Notes: a model not told the origin generated them from the letters alone. A DNA stretch of 64,000 nucleotides from an unicellular cyanobacterium SU2 (GCA_002110465.1 NEED01000005.1:105601-169600), one strand, 5' to 3'; counted from the first letter of the stretch, positions 19,492 through 28,404 are shown. Numbers and translations: made by a program.

Positions 19492-19968
19492 ATGCTGACT
19501 ATTATTGGCTGTGGTAATCTAAATCGATCTGATGATGCGGTGGGAGTTATTATTGCCCAAAACCTTCAGGAATTTTTCCGTGAACATCCTGCTTCTAATA
19601 TTCGTATCTATGACTGTGGAACGGCTGGCATGGAAGTTATGTTCCAAGCTAGAGGGAGTCAAAAATTAATCATTATTGATGCGTGTTCGACTAATTCTGA
19701 ACCAGGAACTATTTTTGAAGTGCCTGGAGAGGAGTTAGAAACTTTGCCAGAACCTAGTTATAATTTGCACGACTTTCGCTGGGATAATGCCTTAGCAGCC
19801 GGACGAAAAATTTTTAAAGATGATTTTCCTCAACAGGTAATTGTCTACTTAATTGAGGCACAAAATTTGGGGTTAGGATTAGAATTAACTCCTCCAATAC
19901 AACAAGCTGCTGCAAAAGTTTTGGAGAAGTTAAAACAGCAAGTTTGGGAATTTTCACAACTTAAGTAA
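19492..19968 (+). CDS. hupW: Hydrogenase maturation protease (HupW-like)
   Basis: About 158 residues. These endopeptidases clip the C-terminal tail of the NiFe-hydrogenase large subunit after metal insertion. The N-terminal MLTIIGCGNLNRSDDAVGV carries the first conserved nickel-sensing Asp (family GxGNxLxxDDGxG). DCGTAGMEVMFQARG and IIIDACSTNSEPG contribute the second acidic site, and NLHDFRWDNALAAGR supplies the His. It resembles cyanobacterial HupW, specific to uptake hydrogenase HupL, more than HoxW, but I judge that from memory. The frame opens at TTG 19453; ATG 19492 matches the family start. No hydrogenase structural genes are in this window. Confidence 0.85.
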   Translation: MLTIIGCGNLNRSDDAVGVIIAQNLQEFFREHPASNIRIYDCGTAGMEVMFQARGSQKLIIIDACSTNSEPGTIFEVPGEELETLPEPSYNLHDFRWDNALAAGRKIFKDDFPQQVIVYLIEAQNLGLGLELTPPIQQAAAKVLEKLKQQVWEFSQLK

Positions 19969-20509
19969 AGTGTTTCTCGAGTAACTTATCGACTTGTCCC
20001 AAACTAACCTGATTATATTGAGTTTTATCGGGTAAAACCACGACATTAGGCCCTTTTTTACACTGTTTAAGACATCCGGTTAACTTAATTTCAACCTGTT
20101 CCCCTAAACCGCGATCGCTAAGTTTTGTCTCCATTTCTTGACATAAGGTTTTTCCTCCTCGTTTCCAACAACTAGATTTTTGACAAACCAAAATCCGCTT
20201 TTTGGTAGTCTTTTCAGGCAAAATCATGACACAGGGGTCTTGAGGTTGGGTTATTTCCTTTACTGTTGCTGCTTTCAGCTTAAAGGTTCCCATTTTTCCT
20301 TTAGTCTCCCTGGTTCCTTCTACTTCTAGCCAAACCCCAGGGGCAAGGTTGGGATTTAAAGATTGACGTAATTTTTTAGGAATTTTAATCCAAAATTCCC
20401 TTGATGCGACACTAATCCGCAGATATTTAATTTTGTCACCGTCTTTCATGACAAAACTTTCTAATTGACCGATCAGACGGAAGGGAGAAACTGTGAGAGA
20501 TTTTGACAT
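19961..20509 (-). CDS. Thioredoxin-like [2Fe-2S] ferredoxin-domain protein
   Basis: 182 residues. The N-terminal 95 or so residues form an unrecognised domain (KYLRISVASREFWIKIPKKLR) of mostly beta character. The C-terminal half is a thioredoxin-like [2Fe-2S] ferredoxin, with CQKSSCWKRGG and, 30-odd residues later, GCLKQCKKGPNVVVLPD. These give the four Cys of the family, as in the NuoE/HoxE C-terminal fold. The gene is convergent with the hydrogenase protease and their 3' ends overlap by 8 bp. Electron donor or acceptor unknown. Confidence 0.85.
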   Translation of the reverse strand: MSKSLTVSPFRLIGQLESFVMKDGDKIKYLRISVASREFWIKIPKKLRQSLNPNLAPGVWLEVEGTRETKGKMGTFKLKAATVKEITQPQDPCVMILPEKTTKKRILVCQKSSCWKRGGKTLCQEMETKLSDRGLGEQVEIKLTGCLKQCKKGPNVVVLPDKTQYNQVSLGQVDKLLEKHFT

Positions 20510-20548
20510 AGTTTTTTATCTATTGATAAAGTAATTGATAATTTAAGT

Positions 20549-20812
20549 CTATTCGTGATGCCAACAATTCGTTAACCAGTCGATTAATTCTCGACGGGAG
20601 GCTGAGTATTGTTTAACTACACTCCAAAGCTGAATGACGGCCGTAGGACTCGTCAGTTGGACTTGTAAAGGTTGATTCGTGCAGCAATGACAGGGAATCT
20701 GTAAATCCTGAAGACGATGATACACAATCCAGCGATCGCCCCAATCAACTTCTACGACTTGGCTAGGTTCTAAAGGAAGGTTAGCTAAATTCATCGATAC
20801 TGGTAAATGCAT
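20549..20812 (-). CDS. Small conserved-looking protein with CHCC motif
   Basis: 87 residues, function not recognised. A mixed N-terminal half (VVEVDWGDRWIVYHRLQDL) is followed by the Cys/His cluster IPCHCCTN and a C-terminal helix ending LTNCWHHE. The CHCC and CWHH groups could bind a metal. It lies 39 bp upstream of the [2Fe-2S] protein gene on the same strand, which suggests one transcript. Met7 is an alternative start. Confidence 0.65.
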   Translation of the reverse strand: MHLPVSMNLANLPLEPSQVVEVDWGDRWIVYHRLQDLQIPCHCCTNQPLQVQLTSPTAVIQLWSVVKQYSASRRELIDWLTNCWHHE

Positions 20813-21043
20813 ATAATTGTCATTATTTCTTTACATAGTATATCAAACAGATGCTAATTATTCTCAAGTATGTCAAGAAAATAACTTAGTGTCAAAGGGG
20901 GTCACAATCAGATAAAGCCTAAGTTTGTCGGCTTTTGCCCGAACCTTAAATTTTTTGGGATATTCTTTAGGGTGTCGATAAACTGTTGCTAATATGAGGT
21001 ATTTTAGATATGTACGGTTTAATAAAAAAAGGGGAAAACAAAC

Positions 21044-21595
21044 ATGGCAACTGTCCAAGGTTTAGTGCGTGCTTTTGGAGAAGTGGGAGAAAACTCTGTC
21101 TTACTCGACAAGAGCGTTACCATCCCTGTTTGTGAAGGATTAAACATGGTAATAGCTAGTTTTCAAGGGCTATACCTACAATATGAAAAGCATCATTTTG
21201 TTGTAGAAGGTTCAGAATTCTATTCCTTACACGAATTTTTTAACGAAAGCTATGATGATGTTCGTGGTCACGTTCACGATCTCGCTGAACGGTTAAATGG
21301 ACTCGGAGGCATCCCTGCCGCTAGTTTCAGTAAGTTAGCTGAATTGTGTTGCTTTGAACCTGAAGCCGATGGGGCTTATGGTTGCCGCGAGATGGTAGAA
21401 CATGATTTAGGGGCAGAACAAGAAATCATCAAGTTACTCCGTAAACAGGCTGCCCAAGCCGAAAGCTTAGGTGATAGAGCGACTCGTTATCTTTATGAAC
21501 AGATTCTGCTCAAAACAGAAGAACGGGCTTATCACTTAGATCACTTCTTAGTGAGCGACAGCTTAACCTTAGCCTTTGTTGGTAACGGAAACTAG
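21044..21595 (+). CDS. dps: Dps-family ferritin-like protein with a His-type ferroxidase site
   Basis: 183 residues forming one Dps four-helix bundle. It stores iron, consumes peroxide and may protect DNA. By alignment to E. coli Dps numbering, His51 (HHFVVEG), His63 (LHEFF) and Glu82 (LAER) are kept, but the usual Asp78 is His78 in [11 protein letters not shown]-terminal half with [16 protein letters not shown] and [27 protein letters not shown] is typical of cyanobacterial DpsA proteins. The ATG is preceded by AAAGGGGA, a good ribosome site. A rho-independent-like hairpin follows the gene. The role in iron or zinc handling is inferred. Confidence 0.95.
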   Translation: MATVQGLVRAFGEVGENSVLLDKSVTIPVCEGLNMVIASFQGLYLQYEKHHFVVEGSEFYSLHEFFNESYDDVRGHVHDLAERLNGLGGIPAASFSKLAELCCFEPEADGAYGCREMVEHDLGAEQEIIKLLRKQAAQAESLGDRATRYLYEQILLKTEERAYHLDHFLVSDSLTLAFVGNGN

Positions 21596-21647
21596 AACGC
21601 CCCTAGAATTTCTCTGACGACAGATAAAAAATACCTGATTAAACAAA

Positions 21648-21671
21648 CTCCCATTAAAAAATGGGGGTTTT
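21648..21671 (+). terminator. Terminator after dps
   Basis: CTCCCATT and AATGGGGG pair around an A-rich loop and are followed by TTTT, just after the dps stop and just before the convergent CobW gene end. Confidence 0.65.
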
Positions 21672-21678
21672 CGCATTT

Positions 21679-22710
21679 CTAGGTCAGTTGAGCCTGAATC
21701 TCTTCTAAAGTTAACTCACGACCAATAAACACTAATCGAGTTTGACGGGGTTCATCAGGTTTCCAGGGACGATCATAAAAGGTATCAAAGCGATCGCCGA
21801 CCCCTTGTAACACTAACCGCATGGGTTTAGAAGGAACATTCACAAACCCTTTGATCCGATAAATTTCAGTGGTTTCTACTATTTTTTGAAGTTGGTTGAC
21901 CAAGCTTTTTGGCTCAAACCCCTGATCTAAAATCACTTGAACCGAATTAATATCATCATCATGATCGTGGTCTTCTTCTTGATCGTGATGACTAGGACGA
22001 CTTTCTAAATTATCCTCAACGGCGGCATTAAACCCCAATAAAACATCAGGATTAATTTTCCCGTTATCACAAGCAACCACTTTGACCCCTGGTCGCAATT
22101 CTTGGGTTAACCACGCTTTAACTTGATTAAGTTGAGACGGTTCAATTAAATCGGTTTTAGTCAGCAACACCAAATCTGCACAGGCCAACTGATCTTCAAA
22201 TAATTCCTCGATGGGGGTTTCATGTTCTAGGTTAGGATCAGCCTGTCGCTGGGCTTCTAAGGCGGGTAAATCTCCTACTAGGGTTCCTGACACTAAAGCT
22301 TGGGTATCCACCACCGTTACCACCCCATCAACGGTAGCACCGTTGCGAATTTCTGGCCACCGGAAGGCTTGAACTAAAGGTTTGGGTAATACTAACCCAG
22401 AGGTTTCAATCAGCATACAGTCAATGCCGTCACGTCTTTCTAATAATTGCTGCATCGTGGGGAAAAATTCCTCTTGGACGGTGCAACATAAACAGCCATT
22501 GGTTAATTCAACGATATTATTGTTTGGGTTTTCATCTTCATCGCAAATCTGACAGTCGCGCAACAGTTCCCCATCTATTCCTACTTCCCCAAATTCGTTC
22601 ACCAAAACAGCAATACGTCGTTGTTGATTATTTTGTAAGAGATGACGAACTAACGTTGTTTTACCCGCTCCGAGAAAGCCAGTGATAACCGTGACAGGAA
22701 TTTTATGCAT
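21679..22710 (-). CDS. CobW/COG0523-family GTPase (metal chaperone)
   Basis: 343 residues. The GTP-binding P-loop GFLGAGKTTL is at 11-20, and the metal-binding CxCC motif is at about 72-76 in NGCLCC. A His/Asp-rich loop (HHDQEEDHDHDDD) near 240-252 and a CobW C-terminal domain (IYRIKGFVNV) follow. Family members deliver Zn or other divalent metals to target enzymes. There is no cobalamin gene nearby, so a zinc or general metal chaperone is more likely than a role in B12 synthesis. Convergent with dps. Confidence 0.93.
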   Translation of the reverse strand: MHKIPVTVITGFLGAGKTTLVRHLLQNNQQRRIAVLVNEFGEVGIDGELLRDCQICDEDENPNNNIVELTNGCLCCTVQEEFFPTMQQLLERRDGIDCMLIETSGLVLPKPLVQAFRWPEIRNGATVDGVVTVVDTQALVSGTLVGDLPALEAQRQADPNLEHETPIEELFEDQLACADLVLLTKTDLIEPSQLNQVKAWLTQELRPGVKVVACDNGKINPDVLLGFNAAVEDNLESRPSHHDQEEDHDHDDDINSVQVILDQGFEPKSLVNQLQKIVETTEIYRIKGFVNVPSKPMRLVLQGVGDRFDTFYDRPWKPDEPRQTRLVFIGRELTLEEIQAQLT

Positions 22711-22889
22711 AGTTAAAATCTAGGTGCGACAAACAATAATTGTTTTTATTTAAGAATAATCTTTTCCAATATACTAAAATATCTTGGCAAACATGATAAT
22801 TTTATTTTTTTTTAGCATTAATTGATTGTGACTTTTATCAACCTTAAAACTCAGATGGTTTCTGAGCTTAAACACACAATAATAAAAAG

Positions 22890-24587
22890 TTATTCGTGAG
22901 TTCTCTCAAAACCCCCTTGAATTCCAAGGTCAGGATTTCTCAGTCGAACCTGGTTGATAGACCTACTACAAGGTAAAGCAGAAGCCCAACATGCACCATC
23001 TAAGGGACTAAAGTAGATAACATCATTGACTTGTTTTTGAATAAAAGTTTTAGAAGCTAGAGGAGAAGGGAGAAGAAGATTAGAACTGGTTAAACCTATG
23101 GAGATTAAAGCCCCTAAAAGTAATAAAAAAAACACCTGCACTTTCCGTGTATTTTGAACTCCTTCTAATCTTGTTAAAAATTTATTTTTTAAGATTAATT
23201 TTCTTTCTAAAAATGTAGCTAATGATAAAGCTGGTAATATTAGCAAATAACCCAACCCAAAGCGAATTAATGGCCCTTGAAGAAAAATAAAAATGATTCC
23301 TAATAAACCTAACGCTGATACCCAAATTTGTCCTTGGGGAGAACGTTTACGTAACATCTGGAACAGCCAGATAAAAGAGACCAAGCTAAGTAAAGCAAGA
23401 ACCATCATTACCAGATTTAGAGAACGAGAAGTGACCCATTTAGTTATGAACCATAACCGAGAATTTTGTCCTACTGGGGGTTCTCCAAACCAAGTTTCTA
23501 AACTGCTAGTTTTTGAGGCGAATTCTTGAGTGTCTTCTAGAGCTAAAGACCAGGGAACATCAAGACAGAATAAAGAAGAAGGATAAAGGGGACAGCCAGA
23601 TGTTTTTATTCCGACTAATAATATTGGAAGTATTAAAAGACCAATGACAAGAATGCCGCCGGTTAGTCGTCCAATAGATTTTTTCTCCTGCCATACATAG
23701 AAAAGTCCTGTAATTAATAATAAAGGTGCTGCTGATAATTTAATGGTGACTGCTCCGGTTCCCAATAAAAAGGGAACAAAAGAGAGATTTTGCTTAAATA
23801 TTGATTCTTTCGATATCATAAGATCTTGATCTCTGTCTACCAAGATAGCCCATGCTGTCATACCAATTAATAAAGCAATGGGCAAGTCAGGAGATAAGGA
23901 GATCAAAATTAGCTGCATTTCTTGAGATACAGCCAGATATATTAAAAACAAACAACTAAAACTAATGGCAAACCAATCACATAAATAAGCTTTGCCTCTG
24001 AGTCCTCGCCATACACTTAGAGATAAATGAACTAAAGTAACTAAAAAAATAAAACTGTTGATTACAGCACCTGCTCGAAACTCTACAATTTGCCCATTAA
24101 AAGGTGCAATTAAAGCAAACCAAGATGAAGTGATTCCTAAATTTTTAAGGGTTAAAACAATCCCCTGAACAACTCCGAATTCAGACAACCAGCGCATAGC
24201 TGAATAGTGATACCAACCTGATTCGATCCAAGTTACCTGCTTTGTTGTAAATAGAGCAACTAACCAAGTAAGTATGAAAATTATTATTAAGTAATTTAGA
24301 GATAATCTTGACTTTAAAAGTATAATTTCTTGACGTATAGTTGATGAAAGAAGACACAAAAAAATGCAACCAATAATAATAACAATTCCTACGCCGAAAG
24401 AAAGAGGAAGAATTAGAGAAATAACTAGAAAAAGATTGGCTAGAATAATTACTCCCAACCAAAGAGCAAGAATTACTCGATCTCCCATGCGCTTCAAGCT
24501 TTGAGAAAAATGGCTTTTTAGGATGAATGTTCCTAAGAGATAACTAGCCATTGTTAATAGAAGCCAAACTAATAAAAAGTAAATCAT
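22890..24587 (-). CDS. Large integral membrane protein, unknown function
   Basis: 565 residues with about a dozen hydrophobic helices (N-terminal MIYFLLVWLLLTMASYLLG, many others through LLILPALSLATFLE) and a short hydrophilic C-terminus ending RNPDLGIQGGFERTHE. The layout is like that of polytopic glycosyltransferases of the GT-C type or O-antigen ligase-like proteins, and a Trp/Ser-containing loop (WIESGWYHYSAMRWLSEFG) is conspicuous. I do not recognise a specific family. Its place downstream of a truncated glycosyltransferase gene, 79 bp away on the same strand, suggests surface-sugar assembly. Confidence 0.75.
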   Translation of the reverse strand: MIYFLLVWLLLTMASYLLGTFILKSHFSQSLKRMGDRVILALWLGVIILANLFLVISLILPLSFGVGIVIIIGCIFLCLLSSTIRQEIILLKSRLSLNYLIIIFILTWLVALFTTKQVTWIESGWYHYSAMRWLSEFGVVQGIVLTLKNLGITSSWFALIAPFNGQIVEFRAGAVINSFIFLVTLVHLSLSVWRGLRGKAYLCDWFAISFSCLFLIYLAVSQEMQLILISLSPDLPIALLIGMTAWAILVDRDQDLMISKESIFKQNLSFVPFLLGTGAVTIKLSAAPLLLITGLFYVWQEKKSIGRLTGGILVIGLLILPILLVGIKTSGCPLYPSSLFCLDVPWSLALEDTQEFASKTSSLETWFGEPPVGQNSRLWFITKWVTSRSLNLVMMVLALLSLVSFIWLFQMLRKRSPQGQIWVSALGLLGIIFIFLQGPLIRFGLGYLLILPALSLATFLERKLILKNKFLTRLEGVQNTRKVQVFFLLLLGALISIGLTSSNLLLPSPLASKTFIQKQVNDVIYFSPLDGACWASALPCSRSINQVRLRNPDLGIQGGFERTHE

Positions 24588-24666
24588 ATAATAGCCTATT
24601 TAAAAGTTAAGTTAAATAGCAAGATTTTAACTGTAAGTTATATTGTGGTTGACTCTTGCATTTATA

Positions 24667-25119
24667 TTAAGTTAATTTAGAATTTGAAACATTTTCTTGT
24701 CTGGGAGTTTTCCCCATTTCCCAAAAGAATCCAACTGCATTAGCAATCTGAGAGATTAAGAGAGCAAAGGTTAAGGATATTCCCTGCTTACTTTGACCAT
24801 TTTTAAAAGGATATAACAATAAACGAAGATAATAATTGCCCTCAATTTGAAAATTTCCCCAACCTTTTTTTGCTCGTATATTATGAAATCTAAAAGCTCC
24901 TTGTCCATCAGTAAAATGCTGTTTCCAAAACTGATTTAAAGTCATCGGATGAGCATGATAAATAATTATTTCAGGAGCATAAATCATCGTTTTTCCAGAA
25001 TGAATCCATCGGTCACAGAGTTCTCGATCTTCAGAAGTCCTAAATTCTTCATTAAAGCCCCCAATTTCTAGAAACGCTTGCGTTGGAACTATCATATTAT
25101 TTGAGGTAAAAAAAAGCAA
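24667..25119 (-). pseudogene. GT2-family glycosyltransferase, 5' half lost at an insertion sequence
   Basis: Only the C-terminal portion remains (150 residues). FFTSNNMIVPTQAFLEIGGF, TSEDRELCDRWIHSGK and YHAHPMTLNQFWKQHF are the acceptor-side motifs of family 2 glycosyltransferases. The N-terminal nucleotide-sugar half, with the DxD, is missing. In frame, the reading continues upstream through ILLFFTSNN into DNA next to the inverted end of the insertion sequence at 25145. No N-terminal GT2 sequence appears on the far side of the insertion, so insertion was accompanied by deletion. Confidence 0.85.
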
Positions 25120-25144
25120 TATATTTACCTTTAGCCTGTTTTGC

Positions 25145-25203
25145 GGGGAGCGTGTCAGTTTTGCGAGGGGCTGGCTTAGTTAGCGGGCAATGTCCTACAA
25201 CTA
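25145..25203. repeat. Left terminal inverted repeat of the IS
   Basis: Starts GGGGAGCGTGTCAGTTTTGC and ends TGTCCTACAACTA. It matches the reverse complement of 26853-26911 with a few mismatches. Confidence 0.85.
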
Positions 25204-25207
25204 AATC

Positions 25208-25606
25208 TTAACTTTCTTTTTCCCTAGTTGCTTCTTCAACTAAATCTGATAGGGCAAGTTCAACCGTATAAAGTGATTGCTGTAAACCTTCAATTTTAGT
25301 TCGACGCATCACCATATCCACAGCTTTCATAAAAGCTGGACTTCCTGCCTTTCCTATATATTTATGACAAGATGGTTTTTCCTCTTTAGTTACAAAAATC
25401 GGGTCATGGGATTGCCATTTATAATACCAATAAGTCCCCCCAGTTCCTCTGGCTTGATATATAACTATCCAACAACCAGCTTGGGCAATTTCCCCTGTTT
25501 CTGATTGGTTTTCTATTTCTTGAGAGATGCTCTTATACAAAGCTTTGATTGATTCAAGTCGATAAGCTAAATCCCCCGATTTTGGGGATTTCCGAAATCT
25601 CGCCAT
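25208..25606 (-). CDS. Accessory (passenger) protein of the insertion sequence
   Basis: 132 residues, function unknown. An N-terminal coiled segment (SGDLAYRLESIKALYKSISQE) is followed by an aromatic core (RGTGGTYWYYKWQSHDPIF), the stretch SCHKYIGKAGSPAFMKAV and a C-terminal helix. It begins 62 bp downstream of the transposase stop, on the same strand and inside the inverted repeats, so it travels with the element. The basic N-terminus and the KYIGK stretch could bind nucleic acid, but I cannot support a function. Confidence 0.65.
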   Translation of the reverse strand: MARFRKSPKSGDLAYRLESIKALYKSISQEIENQSETGEIAQAGCWIVIYQARGTGGTYWYYKWQSHDPIFVTKEEKPSCHKYIGKAGSPAFMKAVDMVMRRTKIEGLQQSLYTVELALSDLVEEATREKES

Positions 25607-25667
25607 TATTGAAAAATTTATTACTAATAAAGTTGGGTTGATCAGTCCGCTAACCTATTCCAGATTA

Positions 25668-26772
25668 TCATACAATTTGGTCATTGAGATAAGCACATCT
25701 GTGTGCTAAGACTTGAGGTACATTTTCTATTTTCCACTGCGCTCCACTAATTTTTGTTCTTCTATCAATCTGTTTGACGGCTGATTCTACTGCCCCAGAA
25801 CCGATAGAACAAATATGAAGATCTGAGTATTCTTTATAGTTCACAATTCGGGATTTATGCTTGATAAGATATTTACAAAAATTCTCTGCTTTCTCTAATC
25901 CTGCCAATAACTCTAAGGTTTTACTGACTTTTCCCTTCCAGAGAAGAGACTCAACTTTTTTTAGACGCTTGTTAGAGCCTCCTATTCTATAGATATTTTC
26001 CTTTAAATGATACCAATCTAATATTTCTCTGCGTTGGTTTGAGGTGCTGATTTTACTGATAACATTCCAGACTCCATCATGGCCATCCCCTAAACAAGTA
26101 AGTGGATTATTTAACGGTTGAGAATTAGTCCAATTAACTAACTTCTCATTTTCTTGAAAAAAAGCTTGTGTAACTTGTTCATGAAGACGAATTCCTTTAT
26201 AATCTCTCCAAAGACATTTTTCGCCTTTGGGGGTTATTAAACGAATTTTTCCCCCATCTACACTTAATTCTTCAACGGAACCTTTAACAGTCGGTAATTC
26301 AAATTTGTGTCGATGAACTAACCTTTGTTGTGTCTTGGCGGGTACATACATTCCGGTCAAAGTTTTCACATCTTTTTCGGCATTTTTATAGGAAACATTG
26401 GCACTAATTACCAGACAACATTTTTCTAGATAAGGACTGATTTGGGTTGATGGTTTTACCTCTAAGATTTCTGCCTGTTTACTGGTAATTGGTAAATTTC
26501 CTAGACAACTTTTTAGGGTTCTGAGTTTTCCAGCAATTGTTTTTGTGACTTCTTTGATAAAAAAAGCGGTGCGACCCCGCGTCGTCTCACGGCGCAAGGG
26601 AACGCGCACCAAGAAATCCTATTTGGGGATTAACATGGGTAAGAAGCTTTTCTCTGACAACAGTTTCAATGCTTTCTAATGAATTTAACTCTGATGGTGG
26701 TGTATCTTCATAGAGAATTTTGGCGATGGCAGCAATATGTTCACTTAAGGCTTTCTCGTTTTCAGGTGTCAT
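25668..26772 (-). pseudogene. ISKra4-family DDE transposase, reading frame broken
   Basis: Two frames together make one transposase. The N-terminal part (26772 to about 26618; MTPENEKALSEHIAAIAKIL...NPQIGF) runs into a stop in a GC-rich insert. The main part (downstream of about 26570 to 25668) holds LPITSKQAEILEVKP and the likely catalytic residues in ELSVDGGKIR, CLGDGHDGVWNVI and GSGAVESAVKQI. The joint would read naturally as IGF-FIKE if roughly 52 bp of palindromic DNA were removed, and 52 is not a multiple of three. Some ISKra4 relatives use programmed frameshifting, but here an inserted palindrome explains the break better. Confidence 0.8.
26568..26610. repeat. GC-rich imperfect palindrome inserted in the transposase gene
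   Basis: GGTGCG at the left and CGCACC at the right enclose about 31 GC-rich bases with further partial pairing, in a gene that is otherwise AT-rich. It looks like a small palindromic genome repeat that hopped into the transposase and shifted its frame. Confidence 0.6.
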
Positions 26773-26852
26773 GGTAAAAATTAGAGGTAATTTACTTTTA
26801 TTTTACCTTATTTCCCCAAAATCTAGTTTTACAGGCACTCGATAGTTATTAC

Positions 26853-26911
26853 TTAGTTGTAGGACAATGCCCGCTAACTAAAACCCCACCCGCAAAACTG
26901 ACACGCTCCCC
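26853..26911. repeat. Right terminal inverted repeat of the IS
   Basis: Reverse complement starts GGGGAGCGTGTCAGTTTTGC and ends CCTACAACTAA. It overlaps the last codons and the stop of the FAD oxidoreductase gene. Confidence 0.85.
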
Positions 26912-28404
26912 TTAGCTGATTTTATAGAAGGAGAAACCCCAGATTTTTTCTTGTCTTCAGTGACAAAATCTTCATGATAGGAACGTTCCGTATTAACTGT
27001 CCACAAATTATGGTTTGCTCCCATAATATTTTCAGCTGCTAATAGTGCCGATAACATAGAATGGTCTTGGTTGTTATAACGGTGCATTCCATTACGTCCG
27101 ACTGTTTGTAAATTTTCAAAGGTACTTATATAATCTTCTAGAACCTTTAAGTGTTGCTTATATTCACCGTCGTAAACAGGATAGGCTTTCTGTTGACGAA
27201 TCACTGTACCATCTTCCACTTTACGGATGTCATCAACTAAGCCTAAATTAACAATTTCTTCACTGGCTAGTTTAATTAAATCTTCATTGTCCATCTCCCA
27301 TAAGTCATCTCCTTGACTACAGAAATATTCCATCCCTAAGCAAGTTTTATTAGTATCAGGAACCATCACAGGACTCCAGTTTTTAAAGTTCTGAATTCTT
27401 CCTACTTTGAATTCGGGACTGTGAATATAAATCCAGTTATCAGGGAATAAATCTTTTTGATTAACTACGATCGGAACAATTAGGAAATCTCGATATTTTA
27501 AGCTACGGGCTGCCTTAAGCACGCTTTCTGGGGGTAAGGGATCTAAACGGTGCATTAATGCTGTAATAGGCATTGTGTTAATAAACTGCTCCCCTTCAAT
27601 GGAAAAAGTTTTATCGCCTTGTTTAGCAATAATTTGAGTAATACGCTTGCCTTCTCGCTTTACCTTAATAACTTCGGTGTTTAAATGGACTGGAGATCCT
27701 TGGGCGTTTAATTTCTCTTGAAATCTTTCCCACATCATTCCTGGTCCTAAGATAGGGTAATCAAATTCTTTAATCAAGGTTTTGGTATTATTGCTGCCAA
27801 AAACTGCATTAATTACTGCTTTTTTAAGAGATAAACCTTTGATTCTCTGTGCTGCCCAATCCGCACGAATTTGGGTGCAGGAAATACCCCAAACTTTTTC
27901 GGTATAACTTTTAAAGAAAGTTTTATATAAACGTTCTCCAAAACGGTTTGTCACCCATTGTTCAAAATTTTCTTCTACAGGTAAGGGTTTGACTTTTACC
28001 TTCAAATAGCTATAGAAAATCAATAAACTATGTAAAATACCTAAATTACTTAAAGCATTAAAAGGTTCTAAAGGATAACTAAAAAATTTACCTTTGTAAT
28101 AAATTCTAGACAGACGAGGAACTTTAATAAAGTCATCGCCTAATACTTCATACCAAAGATGTTGTACTTGGGGAACTTTGGTAAAAAAGCGGTGTCCGCC
28201 AATATCAAAGCGATAGTCTTTGTAGGTTTCGGTACGAGAAATTCCTCCCACGCGATCGCCTTTTTCTAAGATGACTGAATGTACTCCATGTTTGGCTAAT
28301 TTATAGGCTGCTGTTAATCCAGCAGGACCACCACCAATAACTACGGTTAAGGGAAAATTATCTTTATGATGAGAGTAAGAATGATTGATAGTAGTTGCTT
28401 GCAT
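26878..28404 (-). CDS. NAD(P)/FAD-dependent oxidoreductase (UDP-galactopyranose mutase/protoporphyrinogen oxidase-like)
   Basis: 508 residues. The Rossmann FAD motif VVIGGGPAGLTAAYKLAKHG lies near the N-terminus, followed by EKGDRVGGISRTE and GGHRFFTKV. The C-terminal FAD motif is GRNGMHRYNNQDHSMLSALLAAENI. It is of the family often found in cyanobacterial polysaccharide clusters, distantly related to UDP-galactopyranose mutase; the substrate is unknown. The last ten or so residues (KGSVSVLRVGF) and the stop are coded by the inverted repeat of the adjacent insertion sequence, so the native C-terminal tail was replaced. The core fold should be intact. The GT2 gene is 42 bp upstream on the same strand. 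Confidence 0.88.
   Translation of the reverse strand: MQATTINHSYSHHKDNFPLTVVIGGGPAGLTAAYKLAKHGVHSVILEKGDRVGGISRTETYKDYRFDIGGHRFFTKVPQVQHLWYEVLGDDFIKVPRLSRIYYKGKFFSYPLEPFNALSNLGILHSLLIFYSYLKVKVKPLPVEENFEQWVTNRFGERLYKTFFKSYTEKVWGISCTQIRADWAAQRIKGLSLKKAVINAVFGSNNTKTLIKEFDYPILGPGMMWERFQEKLNAQGSPVHLNTEVIKVKREGKRITQIIAKQGDKTFSIEGEQFINTMPITALMHRLDPLPPESVLKAARSLKYRDFLIVPIVVNQKDLFPDNWIYIHSPEFKVGRIQNFKNWSPVMVPDTNKTCLGMEYFCSQGDDLWEMDNEDLIKLASEEIVNLGLVDDIRKVEDGTVIRQQKAYPVYDGEYKQHLKVLEDYISTFENLQTVGRNGMHRYNNQDHSMLSALLAAENIMGANHNLWTVNTERSYHEDFVTEDKKKSGVSPSIKSAKGSVSVLRVGF

Larger units (their letters stand above)
25145..26911 (-). mobile_element. ISKra4-like insertion sequence with long terminal inverted repeats
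   Basis: About 1.77 kb bounded by imperfect 59-bp inverted repeats that begin GGGGAGCGTGTCAGTTTTGC. It contains a broken DDE transposase gene and a 132-residue accessory gene, both on the minus strand. No clear target duplication is visible outside the ends. It separates a FAD oxidoreductase gene from the 3' remnant of a glycosyltransferase gene in what was probably one operon. Confidence 0.8.

Noticed and set aside
20873..21058. 61-codon minus-strand frame upstream of dps
   Set aside because: It overlaps the dps start and ribosome site on the opposite strand and has no protein-like features.
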